From Anastatus disparis (taxonomy: Eukaryota; Arthropoda; Insecta; Hymenoptera; Eupelmidae), in assembly GCA_017163975.1 (NCBI GenBank), contig JAFFSR010000394.1:1304501-1368500 (forward strand): a stretch of DNA of 64,000 nucleotides, read 5' to 3'. The notes under the pieces are model-generated. The model worked only from the letters and a program-made list of their open reading frames with translations. It did no database searches and was not told the origin of the DNA. Position 1 is the stretch's first letter, and each line of letters starts with the position of its first letter. The translations under genes were made by a program, and so were the position numbers. Positions 24,334 through 36,900 of this stretch are shown in pieces.

Positions 24334-25865
24334 AGAATATGTTAATATGTATTTTATATTTATGTTTTAGATTGTGTTAATAGTTGAACTCAAAATATAA
24401 TAAAATATATGATGTTTAAAAAAATAAATATCAACTGACGCTTTCAAAATAGTTTAATATCATGTTGAATCAGCTGTATAAAGTACGCGCTGTTAAATCG
24501 GCTGCGTAAGAAAACGTGCTGTTGAATCAACTGCATACGAGGATACGCTATTAAATCGACTACATTAGGAAACGCGCTGTTGAATCGGCTGCAAATAGAG
24601 ACGCGCTGTAGAATCAGCTGCATATGGGGATGCGCTGTTGAATCGGCTGCATATTGGGATGCGCTGTTGAATCGGCTGCATATTGGGATGCGCTGTTGAA
24701 TCGGCTGCATATTGGGATGCGCTGTTAAATCGGCTGCATATTGGGATGCGCTGTTAAATCGGCTGCATATTGGGATGCGCTGTTGAATCAACTGCATATT
24801 GGGATGCGCTGTTAAATTGGCTGCATATCAGAATATACTGTTGAGTCAAGCTGCATATGGAGATGCGCCATTAGATTTGCAATGTCTAGTGTAAGAATGA
24901 CACATTGAAACATTGTATTTGAAATTAAAAAAAATATTATAGCGCCTGGAGCAGAGCCTGTATAAAACATTATAAAAATACGATCCACTGAAGAATCTAA
25001 TGTAAAAGTATAAAGGCTTGGATGAAACGCTACGTTAGAAAACATATTGACCAAAAAATGTGGGAATCAAAAAAATATAAAGCCCAAGAAAATATAACTC
25101 CCAAGAAAATATAAGCCCAAAAAATATAGAGACCGAAAAAATATTGGGCCCAAAAAAATTTTAAATCCAAAAAATTATAAGGCTCAAAAAAATATAAGGC
25201 CCAAGAAAGTATTAGGCTCAATAAAATATAAAGCCCAAAAAAAATTAAGGCCCAAAAAATATAGAGACCGAAAAAATATTAGGCCCCAAAAAAATATTGA
25301 TTTCAAACAATTATAAGGCCCAAAAAAATATGAGGCCCAAGAAAGTAAAAGGCTCAATAAAATATGAGGCCCAAAAAAATTAAAGGCCTAAGAAAATATA
25401 AGGCTCATAAAATATAAGGCACAAAAAAAAGGCCCAAAAAATATAGAGACTGAAAAAATATTGGGCCTAAAAAAATATTGAGTCCAAAAAATTATAAGGC
25501 TCAAGAAAATATAAGACTCAATAAAATATAAGGCCCGAAAAAATATAAGGCCCAAAAAAAATAAGGCCCAAAAAATATAGACCGAAAAAATATTGGGCCC
25601 AAAAAAATATTGAGTACAAAAAAATATTAGGCCCAAAAAAAAATCAAGTCCAAAAAATTACAAGGCCCAAAAAAATTATAATGCCCAAGAAAATATAAGG
25701 CCCAAGAAAATATAAGGCTCAAGAAAATATATGGCCCAAAAAAATATATGGCCCAAGAAAATATAAGCCCAAAAAATATAGAGACCGAAAAAATATTGGG
25801 CCCAAAAAAATATTAACTTCAAAAAATTATAAGGCTCAAAAAAATATAAGGCCCAAGAAAGTACA

Positions 25866-26310
25866 TTAGACGCGCTATTGAATCGGCTGCAAATAGAGAC
25901 GCGCTGTAGAATCGGCTGCATATGGGGATGCGCTGTTGAATCGGCTGCATATTGGGATGCGCTGTTGAATCGGCTGCATATTGGGACGCGCTGTTCAATC
26001 GGCTGCATATTGGGATGCGCTGTTAAATCGGCTGCATAGTGGGATGCGCTGTTAAATCGGCCGCATATTGGGATGCGCTGTTGAATCGGTTGCATATTGG
26101 GATGCGCTGTTAAATCGGCTGCATATGGGGATGCGCTGTTTAAACGGGTGCATATTGGGATGCGCTGTTGAATCGGCTGCATATTGGGATGCGCTGTTAA
26201 ATCGGCTGCATATGGGGATGCACTGTGTAAACGGGTGCATATTGGGATGCGCCGTTTAATCAGCATCATATCAGGATATGCTGTTAAGTCAGCTGCATAT
26301 GGAGATGCGC
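25866..26310 (-). repeat. 29-bp minisatellite block (one of four)
   Basis: About 15 tandem copies of a 29-bp unit containing ATGCGCTGTTGAATCGGCTG. Sister blocks lie at about 24480-24860, 27142-27590 and 28418-28866. Because 29 is not a multiple of three, the minus strand runs through all three phases without a stop, giving a 29-residue super-repeat (for example NMQPIQQRIPICSRFNSAS). Confidence 0.9.
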
Positions 26311-28866
26311 TATTAGATTTGCAATGTCTAGTGTAAGAATGAGACGTTAAAACATTGCATTTGAAATAAAAAAAAAATATTATAGCGTCTGGAGCAGAGC
26401 CTGTATAAGACATTATAAAAATACGCTTCACTGAAGAATCCAATGTAAAAGTATACAGGCTTGGATGAAACGCTACGTTAGAAAACATATTGACCAAAAA
26501 ATGTAGGAATGAAAAAAATATAAAGCCTAAGAAAATATAACTCCCAAGAAAATATAAGCCCAAAAAATATAAAGACCGAAAAATATTGGGCCCAAAAAAA
26601 TATTAAATCCAAAAAATTATAAGGCCCAAGAAAGTCTGCGGCTCAATAAAATATAAGGCCCAAAAAATATAGAGACCGAAAAAATATTGGGCCCAAAAAA
26701 ATATTGAGTCCAAAAAATTATAAGGCCCAAGAAAGTATAAGGCTCAATAAAATATGAGGCCCAAAAAAATTTAAGGCTCAATAAAATATAAGACCCAAAA
26801 AAATATGAGGGCCAAAAAAATAAGGTTCAAAAAATATAGACCGAAAAAATATTGGGCCCAAAAAAATATTGAGTACAAAAAAATATTAGGCCCAAAAAAA
26901 TATCAAGTCCAAAAAATTACAAGGCCCAAGAAAATTATAATGCCCAAGAAAATATAAGGCCCAAGAAAATATAAGGCTCAAGAAAATATATGGCCCGAAA
27001 AAATATATGGCCCAAGAAAATATAAGGCCCAAGAAAACATAAGCCCAAAAAATATAGAGACCGAAAAAATATTGGGCCCAAAAAAATATTAACTTCAAAA
27101 AATTATAAGGCTCAAAAAAAAATAAGGCCCAAGAAAGTACATTAGACGCGCTATTGAATCGGCTGCAAATAGAGACGCGCTGTAGAATCGGCTGCATATG
27201 GGGATGCGCTGTTGAATCGGCTGCATATTGGTATGCGCTGTTGAATCGGCTGCATATTGGGACGCGCCGTTCAATCGGCTGCATATTGGGATGCGCTGTT
27301 AAATCGGCTGCATCGTGGGATGCGCTGTTAAATCGGCCGCATATTGGGATGCGCTGTTGAATCTGTTGCATATTGGGATGCGCTGTTAAATCGGCTGCAT
27401 ATGGGGATGCGCTGTTTAAACGGGTGCATATTGGGATGCGCTGTTGAATCGGCTGCATATTGGGATGCGCTGTTAAATCGGCTGCATATGGGGATGCACT
27501 GTGTAAACGGGTGCATATTGGGATGCGCCGTTTAATCAGCTGCATATCAGGATATGCTGTTAAGTCAGCTGCATACGGAGATGCGCTATTAGATTTGCAA
27601 TGTCTAGTGTAAGAATGAGACGTTAAAACATTGCATTTGAAATAAAAAAAAATATCATAGTCTGGAGCAGAGCCTGTATAAGACATTATAAAAATACGCT
27701 TCACTGAAGAATCCAATGTAAAAGTATACAGGCTTGGATGAAACGCTACGTTAGAAAACATATTGACCAAAAAATGTAGGAATGAAAAAAATATAAAGCC
27801 TAAGAAAATATAATTCCCAAGAAAATATAAGCCCAAAAAATATAAAGACCGAAAAAATATTGGGCCCAAAAAAATATTAAATCCAAAAAATTATAAGGCC
27901 CAAGAAAGTCTGCGGCTCAATAAAATATAAGGCCCAAAAAATATAGAGACCGAAAAAATATTGGGCCCAAAAAAATATTGAGTCCAAAAAATTATAAGGC
28001 CCAAGAAAGTATAAAGCTCAATAAAATATGAGGCCCAAAAAAATTTAAGGCTCAATAAAATATAAGGCCCAAAAAAATATGAGGGCCAAAAAAATAAGGC
28101 CCAAAAAATATAGAGACCGAAAAAATATTGGGCCCAAAAAAATATTGAGTCTAAAAAAATATTAGGCCCAAAAAAATATTGAGTTCAAAAAATTACAAGG
28201 CCCAAGAAAATTATAATGCCCAAGAAAATATAAGGCCCAAGAAAATATAAGGCTCAAGAAAATATAAGGCCCAAGAAAATAAAAGGCCCAAGAAAATATA
28301 AGGCCCAAGAAAATATAAGCCCAAAAAATATAGAGACCGAAAAAATATTGGGCCCAAAAAAATATTAACTTCAAAAAATTATAAGGCTCAAAAAAATATA
28401 AGGCCCAAGAAAGTACATTAGACGCGCTATTGAATCGGCTGCAAATAGAGACGCGCTGTAGAATCGGCTGCATATGGGGATGCGCTGTTGAATCGGCTGC
28501 ATATTGGGATGCGCTGTTGAATCGGCTGCATATTGGGACGCGCTGTTCAATCGGCTGCATATTGGGATGCGCTGTTAAATCGGCTGCATAGTGGGATGCG
28601 CTGTTAAATCGGCCGCATATTGGGATGCGCTGTTGAATCGGTTGCATATTGGGATGCGCTGTTAAATCGGCTGCATATGGGGATGCGCTGTTTAAACGGG
28701 TGCATATTGGGATGCGCTGTTGAATCGGCTGCATATTGGGATGCGCTGTTAAATCGGCTGCATATGGGAATGCACTGTGTAAACGGGTGCATATTGGGAT
28801 GCGCCGTTTAATCAGCTGCATATCAGGATATGCTGTTAAGTCAGCTGCATATGGAGATGCGCTATT

Positions 28867-29060
28867 AGATTTGCAATGTCTAGTGTAAGAATGAGACGTT
28901 AAAACATTGCATTTGAAATAAAAAAAAATATCATAGTCTGGAGCAGAGCCTGTATAAGACATTATAAAAATACGCTTCACTGAAGAATCCAATGTAAAAG
29001 TATACAGGCTTGGATGAAACGCTACGTTAGAAAACATATTGACCAAAAAATGTAGGAATC
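28867..29060 (-). repeat. Unique spacer of the satellite unit
   Basis: A non-repetitive segment of about 200 bp (ATTAGATTTGCAATGTCTAG start) is kept in all four units (also about 24861-25065, 26311-26515, 27591-27785). It is open on the minus strand in at least three copies. Copies differ by small indels in an A run. Confidence 0.8.
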
Positions 29061-29706
29061 AAAAAAATATAAAGCCTAAGAAAATATAACTCCCAAGAAA
29101 ATATAAGACCAAAAAATATAAAGACCGAAAAAATATTGGGCCCAAAAAAATATTAAATCCAAAAAATTATAAGGCCCAAGAAAGTCTGCGGCTTAATAAA
29201 ATATAAGGCTCAAAAAATATAGAGACCGAAAAATTATTGGGCCCAAAAAAATATTGAGTCCAAAAAATTATAAGGCCCAAGAAAGTATAAGGCTCAATAA
29301 AATATGAGGCCCAAAAAAATTTAAGGCTCAATAAATTATAAGGCCCAAAAAAATATGAGGGCCAAAAAAATAAGGCCCAAAAAATATAGAGACCGAAAAA
29401 ATATTGGGCCCAAAAAAATATTGAGTCTAAAAAAGTATTAGGCCCAAAAAAATATTGAGTTCAAAAAATTACAAGGCCCAAGAAAATTATAATGCCCAAG
29501 AAAATATAAGGCCCAAGAAAATATAAGGTTCAAGAAAATATAAGGCCCAAGAAAATAAAAGGCCTAAGAAAATATAAGGCCCAAGAAAATATTGAGTCCA
29601 AAAAATTACAAGGCCCAGAAAAATTAAAATGCCCAAGAAAATATAAGGCCCAAGAAAATATAAGGCTCAAGAAAATATAAGGCCCAAGAAAATATAAGGC
29701 CCAAGT
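29061..29706 (-). repeat. 17-bp minisatellite block (one of four)
   Basis: Tandem variants of GGCCCAAGAAAATATAA. Sister blocks lie at about 25066-25865, 26516-27141 and 27786-28417. The unit is also not a multiple of three and is stop-free on the minus strand, giving a very hydrophobic 17-residue super-repeat (LGLIFSWALYFLGPYIF). A decayed block occurs outside the satellite at 31935-32110. Confidence 0.9.
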
Positions 29707-29801
29707 AAGACACATTTAAAAAATGCGGAGAACCGAAGTACCAGAGAACCGGAGAACCGGAGAAACGGAGAAAAAAGTGGTTTCACTTTAATATAATATA
29801 A
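29707..29801 (+). repeat. GGAGAACC repeat and shared tail, copy 1
   Basis: AAGACACATTTAAAAAATG is followed by several GGAGAACC units and AGTGGTTTCACTTTAATATA. The same composite follows the decayed 17-bp block at 32182-32278, so the tail and the 17-bp repeats travel together. Confidence 0.75.
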
Positions 29802-29928
29802 GATTTTTGTATGTGAAATTGCGAAAACAGTTATTTTTTTTTATTAAGCTTTACAATAGATGCATGCTGAATATTTTGATGGGAATTGTATCTAGGGCTT
29901 ACATTGAACTGACAATGAATAATCTGAT

Positions 29929-30955
29929 AACGGATTCGTAATCAGCGACTTGAAAAAACTCCTATATACGAGTATTTACGGAATGAGACCACTTGAAACT
30001 TTTATTACTTGATTTTTTTTTAAGGGGTGGTTTACCACTCTTAAGAGTGAAATTCATGAAAATGCGAAAAAACGTCAACTTTACTTTTCAATTTTTTGTT
30101 TTAAAGAATTTTTTTCTTTTTTTAAGAGTGATTTTATAATATTTTATTACATAATCATGAAGAAAAAAGGGGGTTTCATCCCCTAAAGATTAAGGAATGC
30201 AATCCCAACTTCTCAAATCATTATAGATTGCTTGTGCTTTGCACGAGAAATAATTTTCATTTCGTTTTATAAAAAAATATAGAGTTTAAGCCGAGATATT
30301 TAGAAAAGACGGTATTTTGGGGTGAACTTTAAGGGTGGTTTTCACCCCCTAAATATGTTTTTCCGCAGGTGAAGAAAAATAAATAAAAACACATGTCTCT
30401 TATTTTTTGATTTACTACAATATATTAAAGTTTGAACGAAATCGGCGCCGGACACTTCGGGTACCTTCCTTGTTAGTTTCTGGTTGCATTATACGAAAAG
30501 AAAGAACATGGGTTCATTTTTTTTAAGTGATGAATCATAACCTGTAGTATCAGCCAAATCTGTTTCCTAGAAGTAAGAACAAGTTAAGCAGGTTTCAAAT
30601 TACGACTGAATCGCTCAAAATTCGACATATGATATGATCTTCAACAAATTAAAGAATATATTAGAAGATGGCATCGATGTAAATATTTAGATTTTTCGAA
30701 TACTTTCTATCCACGCAAAATTAGGTATAGAATTATTTTTCGAAAATATTTTTGATATTTGAGCCCAATAGCTTTATAACATAAGGCCAATATTCTTCAA
30801 TTTTATTATATTTCTACTATTATATTTACGTTTCGATCATTTTTAAGCATTTTTTCCATAAATAAAATAAAATTGTTTGGTTTTGAATTATTCTTTTTAT
30901 TCTTATCTATTTTTATACATTAAGTTTTTATTTAAATTTACTCTAAAGCACCGTG
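29929..30955 (-). repeat. Right TIR of the putative giant element
   Basis: Here the inner part (29929-30471) and outer part (30472-30955) are directly adjacent, while on the left side they are separated by about 1.7 kb of insertions. The right TIR ends CTCTAAAGCACCGTG at 30955, followed by ATCG and Helitron sequence. Confidence 0.7.
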
Positions 30956-30959
30956 ATCG

Positions 30960-31790
30960 CAAAGATTGAACTTCGTAAAAAAAACTGTCAAATGCATTTA
31001 TTAGCATAACAAAAATACCATTAAAATGTATCGTGAACAGAGGAATTCAAATTTTGAAATGATCCAGATGGAAATTGACAATGACATTTCAGATACAATT
31101 TTTTCTAAACCAAATGATGATTTAATGGATTTTGATGATATCCACATAAATTATAAAGATATTAAAATTAAGACTAAAGAGATTGAATTAAATAAAAAAA
31201 AAAATAAAAGAAATAGAAGACAAAGAAGCTTTATATATAACAGCATATAATATGAAAATGGTAACAGAACAATAGAATTAATATCAAGTAAATTCAGAAA
31301 AAGACATGATTATGAAAATGAAGAAAAAAAAGTAATGATAAATTAGAATTAAGGCGTGTTCGTAATGTTTACGTAAAAGAAAATCATATGAAAATAAAAG
31401 AAGATAGACCATATCAATATAAAGAAATATTAAATATTGATAGAATAATAAAAATGAAATTGAAAAAAAAGCTAATAAATTAGAACAAATACGTGTAAAT
31501 GAGGCATTATGTAATTTAGAAGCTTATATAAAAATGAAAAAAGAACAACCAAATAAATATAAAAAGAAATTAGAAAATACTAAGATAAGAATAATGGAAC
31601 TCAAGAAAAAAAAGAGTACTGATGAATTGGAACAAATACATGCGAATGAGGCTTTACGAAAAAAAGGAGCTTACATTTAAATGAAAAAAAAACAACCAAA
31701 TAAATATAAAGAAAAATTAAATAATACTAGTATAACAAAAATGAAATTAAAGAAAAAAGAGGTTACTGATAAATTGAAAGAACAAGAGAG
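30960..31790 (+). pseudogene. Helitron relic, coiled-coil region
   Basis: This resumes exactly where the fragment at 3834-4194 stops, in the order of the Helitron at 19536-20600. A 74-codon frame starts at the ATG of 31026. Behind it are repeated AYxKMKKxQPNKYK-type coding units, at least four copies of roughly 120 bp versus two in the other copy. Frameshifts and stops are numerous. Confidence 0.7.
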
Positions 31791-31934
31791 GGCGAGAGAG
31801 GAAGAGAGACAGCAAGAGAGGGTGAGAGAGACATAGACATGGACATTCTTCATTCGGCCTTGGGATATATACCCTGTCTGGCACTATTAGGTAAAATACA
31901 ACGACGTATAAAATTATTTATAAAATTATTTATA
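31791..31934. other. GAGAGAGG-rich stretch
   Basis: A purine-rich AGAGAGGGCGAGAGAGG segment followed by unique non-coding sequence. Confidence 0.6.
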
Positions 31935-32110
31935 AATGTTGGGCAAAAATATAAGAGGCCCAAAAAAATAAGACCTAGAACAATGTAGGGCCAGAAAAAA
32001 TATGAGGGCCAAAAAAATAAGGCCCAAAAAATATAGTGCCTAAGAAAATATAAGAATAAAAGTAAAGAAGGGCCTAAAATAATATAAGGCCCGAAAAATA
32101 TGGCCTAAAA
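31935..32110 (-). repeat. Decayed 17-bp minisatellite block
   Basis: Diverged GGCCCAAAAAAAT-type units, homologous to the 17-bp blocks of the satellite and followed by the same GGAGAACC tail (32182-32278). Confidence 0.7.
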
Positions 32111-32181
32111 AGAAGATTTTGACTAATGAGTACTAATTATATAGGACCCAATAAAAAATTGCTACACTTATTATCAAAAGA

Positions 32182-32278
32182 TAAGACACATTTAAAAAAT
32201 GTAGAGAACCGGAGAACCGGAAAACTGGAGAACCGGAGAAACGGAAAAAAAGTGGTTTCACTTTAATATAATATAAGA
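32182..32278 (+). repeat. GGAGAACC repeat and shared tail, copy 2
   Basis: Same arrangement as 29707-29801, here directly followed by repeat F. Confidence 0.75.
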
Positions 32279-32347
32279 CTAGGAAAAAATACCTCGCTCC
32301 TAATGTCGCTCCATTGAATTTTCATATAATATTATTATGTATAAATT
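32279..32347 (+). repeat. Repeat F, part left of the LINE
   Basis: Matches 11400-11470. It ends in the 14-bp ATTATGTATAAATT (32334-32347), which is repeated after the LINE. Confidence 0.85.
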
Positions 32348-32564
32348 CAGTCTGGTTCGAACTGTCACGGAGAGCAGACGTGTTTACTCTTACTCTGTGT
32401 TAGTTCGCAGTTACTCGCTTATTACGGTAGTTGTTGAGTGGGGCTCCGGCCCTTATAGTTTATTGTGCGATTGATGTACCCAGCCCTAGTTCTATACATA
32501 GCAGGTTTACATCTCTAAATATCCTTAAAAGAGGTTAAAAAAGAAAAAAAAATAGATAATAAAT

Positions 32565-33889
32565 ATGGACATGTCCTCAGTAACTGGGGACCTGTCGCAG
32601 GAATTGCCTTCAGTACCTGGAGGACTTCTACAAGTACAAGATATCCCATCGTTTAACACTAAAGATTTCTCAAGGTCAAATTACGCAATTGCGACTCAAA
32701 ACGAAAAAGTACCAGAAAGGGAACAGGGTCTGATTATGATGTGTGTTGGAGATTTAACGCTTACCGACTACACCTGTGCCATAGGTGATCTAATCGGACC
32801 GGAAAATATTTGATATTCAACAAAAGGATCTAAAAATCGTGTGGGCTCATACCTTCAAAGAAATTGTTGAAAATTTAACTGAAAAATTCGAATACCTGGA
32901 AATTAAAGGTAAACAAGTGTACATTAGACCGTTAGTATCAAAGTACTCAAGAATAATATTCTCAAACGTCTCCCCAACAATACCAAACATTATACTTGAG
33001 GAAATATTAGATAAACTTAACGTAAATAGAAACTCTAAAGTTACCAATATCAAGGCCAGCATCGACAACGAATATATTAAGTTCATTATACAAGCATATA
33101 TTAAGTTCCAGAAGACAAGTTTATGTCAAAGTTGGAGATATACACAAAATTCCGAATCTATTTAATTTACAACACGAAAAGATAAGTTATTATATTTATG
33201 CTAGCACCGATACAGTGAAATGCTTCAATTGTAAAACAGAAGGACATTTAGCCAAAAATTGCCCACAGGCAAGTAAAACAAACGAAAATGAAAATACAAA
33301 AATCCTCAGTGAATCTGACTCAATATTACAGTCCTCATTAACTAATCATAGTCAAATAAAAAACAGTGAAATTTCAAAGGAAAATCAAAATAAGCGCCCG
33401 TTATCTAGTGCAATTAGCGAAATCTCCACCGTAACCTCAGCCTCAACAGGTTTTATTGAAGACCATCCTACTAAGTTCATCAAACCAGTAAAAAAATATA
33501 ACAATAAAAAAAGTAAACTAGAATTAAATCTTAGTGAAAAAATGGAGTCAATAGAAGAGGCACTTAAACCATGCGAAAGCACCTTTAATGAAGCTGAATA
33601 TAAAATACCTTTTAGTTACCAACAATTTGTAGATTTTATGAAAAATACTTATAAAAATCCTAATGTAGTCGAAGAATCACTTAAACTCACTAATAAAATA
33701 TCAGGCATTACCGATCTTATTGACAAAATTTACCCAAGTATTAATCAAAGATCGGTAAAAGCTAAAATTACTCGTATAAAAAACAAGTTAATACAATTGA
33801 ATTTTAATGAAGATGTTTCAGCTGAAGCAGAAGCAATGATAAGCGAAAGTAGTGAAATAGAAAGTGACAGTGAGGGGCAAACTAAATAA
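32565..33889 (+). pseudogene. LINE ORF1, gag-like nucleic-acid binding protein
   Basis: The ATG is at 32565. Three overlapping frames (32565-32813, about 32805-33165, about 33100-33889) together make one protein of roughly 440 residues; two frameshifts break it, near 32800 and 33110. A CCHC knuckle, CFNCKTEGHLAKNC, lies at about 33221-33262. A Ser/Lys-rich region and an acidic C-terminus follow. ORF1 proteins of this type coat the RNA and act in the ribonucleoprotein particle. Confidence 0.8.
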
Positions 33890-33923
33890 AAACAGTTTAT
33901 TAACGGATAAACAAAATTAAATT

Positions 33924-36900
33924 ATGAATAATATAAATAAAAGCAGTGCTAAATCACTACGCGTGTTGTTTTGGAACGCGTGCAGTATATCAAAGCGTAA
34001 ACATGAACTGCCAAGACTACTAAAAGACATAGACATCTTCATATGTGTAGAATCCTGGCTTTAAAAGTCCAACGAGAATTCCAAGTACTTTAATAAAATT
34101 CAATCGACTCTAGTTCCAGGCTTCGTCCAAGTGAAGAAGAACCGTGAACAGTCAAGAGGAGGCGGCATATTAATCATGTGTAGAAAGTCAATAGCATTTC
34201 AAGAAATAAATATTGAACTTCCAGATCCTAACTTCGAATTATGTAAAATACGTTTGACTAACACTAATCCAATAATCGACATAATAGCTTGTTACAGAGC
34301 CCCGGGTAATTCCACACAACAAATGTTTGATCGTTTAATCTCAGAAATAGAAAACACGCCTACTGTTCTTGTCGGCGATTTTAACGCCCATAATATTATA
34401 TGGAATTGTGAAAGGACTGACAAGAACGGAGAATACCTTGCAAATAGTATTAAGAATTCTAACCTGTTTTTACATAATCATGACACTTCTACTCATATTA
34501 ATCCTGCTAATTGCAAGCTTTCTAATATCGACTTAGTACTTTCGACGTGCAACACAGCACAAATCATAAATACCGCAGTTATGGATGAAACCCTGGGCTC
34601 TGACCATTACCCCATTTTTTGCAATATAGAATTAGATAAAAATAAATACCAAAAAAAGTCGTTTAAAATAAAAACAAAAAATACAAACTGGGATAAGTTC
34701 ATAGAAGAATTAAATTCAAATTACAATACCTTTCTATCTTATGATTATACAAATTTTAATGCCGAAAAAAAAATATTATACTTTTACAGAAATAATAACA
34801 AATTGCCTAAAAAATAGTACACCAAAAAAAAAATTCATGGAGTCATTCAAACACAAAAACCCCGTACCCTGGTGGGACAGTGAGTGCAATACTATAATAA
34901 GACGTAAAAAAGCCGCGTACAAAAAATGGTTGTTTTCCAAATCATTGTCCGATCGTATTGCATACAACAAAATAAATTTTTTAGCTTTAAATACATTTAG
35001 AAACAAGAAGAAAAATAAATTTAAAGAATTCGCCGAATCCATAAACGTCTATACTAACATTAAATATGTATGGAACTCGTGTAAAATACTAAAAGATAAA
35101 TGGACTAAAGTTCAATCCACAAACGTAAACAGTAATTTGCAAAGCTCCTCTTGTATAAATGCGACTTTAGAACGAATTAGCCCACCATGGTGCGAGACAA
35201 ATCCGGATTATATACCCGAATGTAGCGAGATGCAAAGCGATTTTTTCAATGCACCTTTTGATTTTGTAGAGTTTAACTTAGTTCTAGATTCTAAAAATAA
35301 TAAGTTGGCAGCAGGCAATGATGAAATTGATTACGATACTATTAAAAGATTACCGATAAAATACAAATTGCTATTAATCGATATTTTTAACGAGATATAT
35401 AAGACTAACTGCTACCCCAAAACTTGGAAAGAATCATTTATACATTTTGTTGATAAACTTAATAATAGGGGAGTAAGACCGATCTCGTTAACGTCAAGCT
35501 TGGGGAAAATCTTTGAAACATTAATAAAAAATCGCCTTCAATGGTATTGTGAATATTATAAGTTATTACCAACAAGCCAATCAGGCTTTAGAAAGGGAAG
35601 GTCTTGTTCAGATAACTTAGCCGATATCACCATAAACGCTGATCTAGCTCTCGCAAAAAGAAAGACTTACTAGCTTTATTTCTCGATGTAAATAGCGCTT
35701 ATGATAATGTCCTTAGTGATATCCTTTTGAACAAATTAGCAGATATTGGGTGTTCTAAATCCCTGATCCAATTTATAAAGTTTTTAACTCACAAGAGAAT
35801 TATTTATTCTGATCATTTAAAAGACAATCTGAGATATTGTTATAAAGGAGTTCCACAAGGAGGTGTCCTTAGCCCCCTTCTGTACCTTATATATGTCAGG
35901 GATATCACAAGGGGCGTTCCCAAAAGCGTTATAGTCTTCCAGTTTGCAGACGATATAAGTGTGTATTGCAAATATGGGTCGGTACAAAAAACAAAAAATA
36001 TAATTCAAAAAACAATAGATATCATGATTGCCAACTTTGGTATGTTAGGCCTTGATTTCAACCCAGCAGAGAGTGTATTTATACATTTTAACAATAAAAA
36101 TATTCAACCAGGACAGACCGAAATTAAAATAGAACAAACCATAGTAAAATCAAACTCTACAGTAAAGTTCCTAGGTGTGATATTCGATTATAAATTAACT
36201 TTTGCTGCACATATAAATGAGATTAGAAAAAAATGCTTAAATAGAATTAATATCATCAAAATTCTATGCGGTGTTAAATGGGGGGCTCATCCCCACACAC
36301 TCCTCACCCTTTACAAGAGTTTGATTCGCTCCATAATAGACTATGGATGTTTTATCTATTTACCCAAAACAAAGAAGCTACTGGAAGTACTGGAAAAAAT
36401 ACAAATATCCTGTCTCAGAACTGCTATGGGGTACCGAAAAATCTCCCCGACAAATATAATACTCACCGAGTCAAAATTGCAGACTATCTTAGACCGCGCT
36501 GAATTATTGGGTAAATCCTACCTAGCGAAAGTTGTAACAAATACAAACCTACAATCATACCAAACGATCAACTCAATTAAGCGTAACACACACTTAAACC
36601 AAGATTGGCAAAATTATCGTCTAATAAATAAATGTATAACAGATATAATAAAATTGAAAATAAAAGCGCAAAAAAACTATAATATTTATTGTTATGATTA
36701 TAAAGTTATAACTAGTAGTTTAAATGTAAATACAGAATTAGGCAGACAACTGAAAAACTGTACCGATCCTAATGCAATAATCAACGATGTGTTAAATGAA
36801 ACTAAAGCTCATGCAGTTTATACAGATGGTAGCAAAGGTATGGGTAAGTCGGTGGGTGTGGCCTGTCACTATCAAAATAAAAATAAAAACACCGGTGTAG

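Larger units (their letters stand above)
24444..29706 (-). repeat. Composite macrosatellite, about 1276-bp units
   Basis: Each unit has three parts: a block of 29-bp repeats, a unique spacer of about 200 bp, and a block of 17-bp repeats. The anchor GCAAATAGAG occurs at 24591, 25889, 27165 and 28441, giving periods of 1298, 1276 and 1276 bp. Units 2-4 are nearly identical, indicating recent homogenisation. Long minus-strand frames (294-327 codons at 25676-26563, 26886-27869, 28162-29046) pass through all three parts, but they look like a by-product of the repeat lengths and not like genes. Confidence 0.9.
4199..30955. mobile_element. Putative 26.8-kb TIR element nested in a Helitron
   Basis: Left end CACGGTGCTCATGAG (4199) and right end CTCTAAAGCACCGTG (30955) are inverted and flanked by ATCG on both sides (4195-4198 and 30956-30959). 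Removing the interval and one ATCG joins two Helitron fragments into the exact continuous order seen uninterrupted at 19520-19560. The left TIR is 4199-4736 plus 6474-7012, split by later insertions; the right TIR is 29929-30955. CAC termini with a 4-bp duplication are typical of CMC/Chapaev-type DNA transposons, but I find no matching transposase inside, so family assignment is tentative. Most of the interior is later nested insertions. Confidence 0.6.

Noticed and set aside
25676..26563. Minus-strand 295-codon open frame as a protein gene, likewise 26886-27869 and 28162-29046
   Set aside because: The frames are generated by 29- and 17-bp repeats that lack stops in every phase; near-identical copies are not independent evidence of coding. 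Kept as a finding only.
24444..29706. CRISPR-like array of regularly spaced repeats
   Set aside because: Repeats are directly tandem without unique spacers, and the context is eukaryotic transposon DNA.
32348..32360. tRNA-like TGGTTCGAACTG at the LINE 5' end
   Set aside because: It resembles a T-arm by chance; no acceptor or anticodon stem can be built around it.
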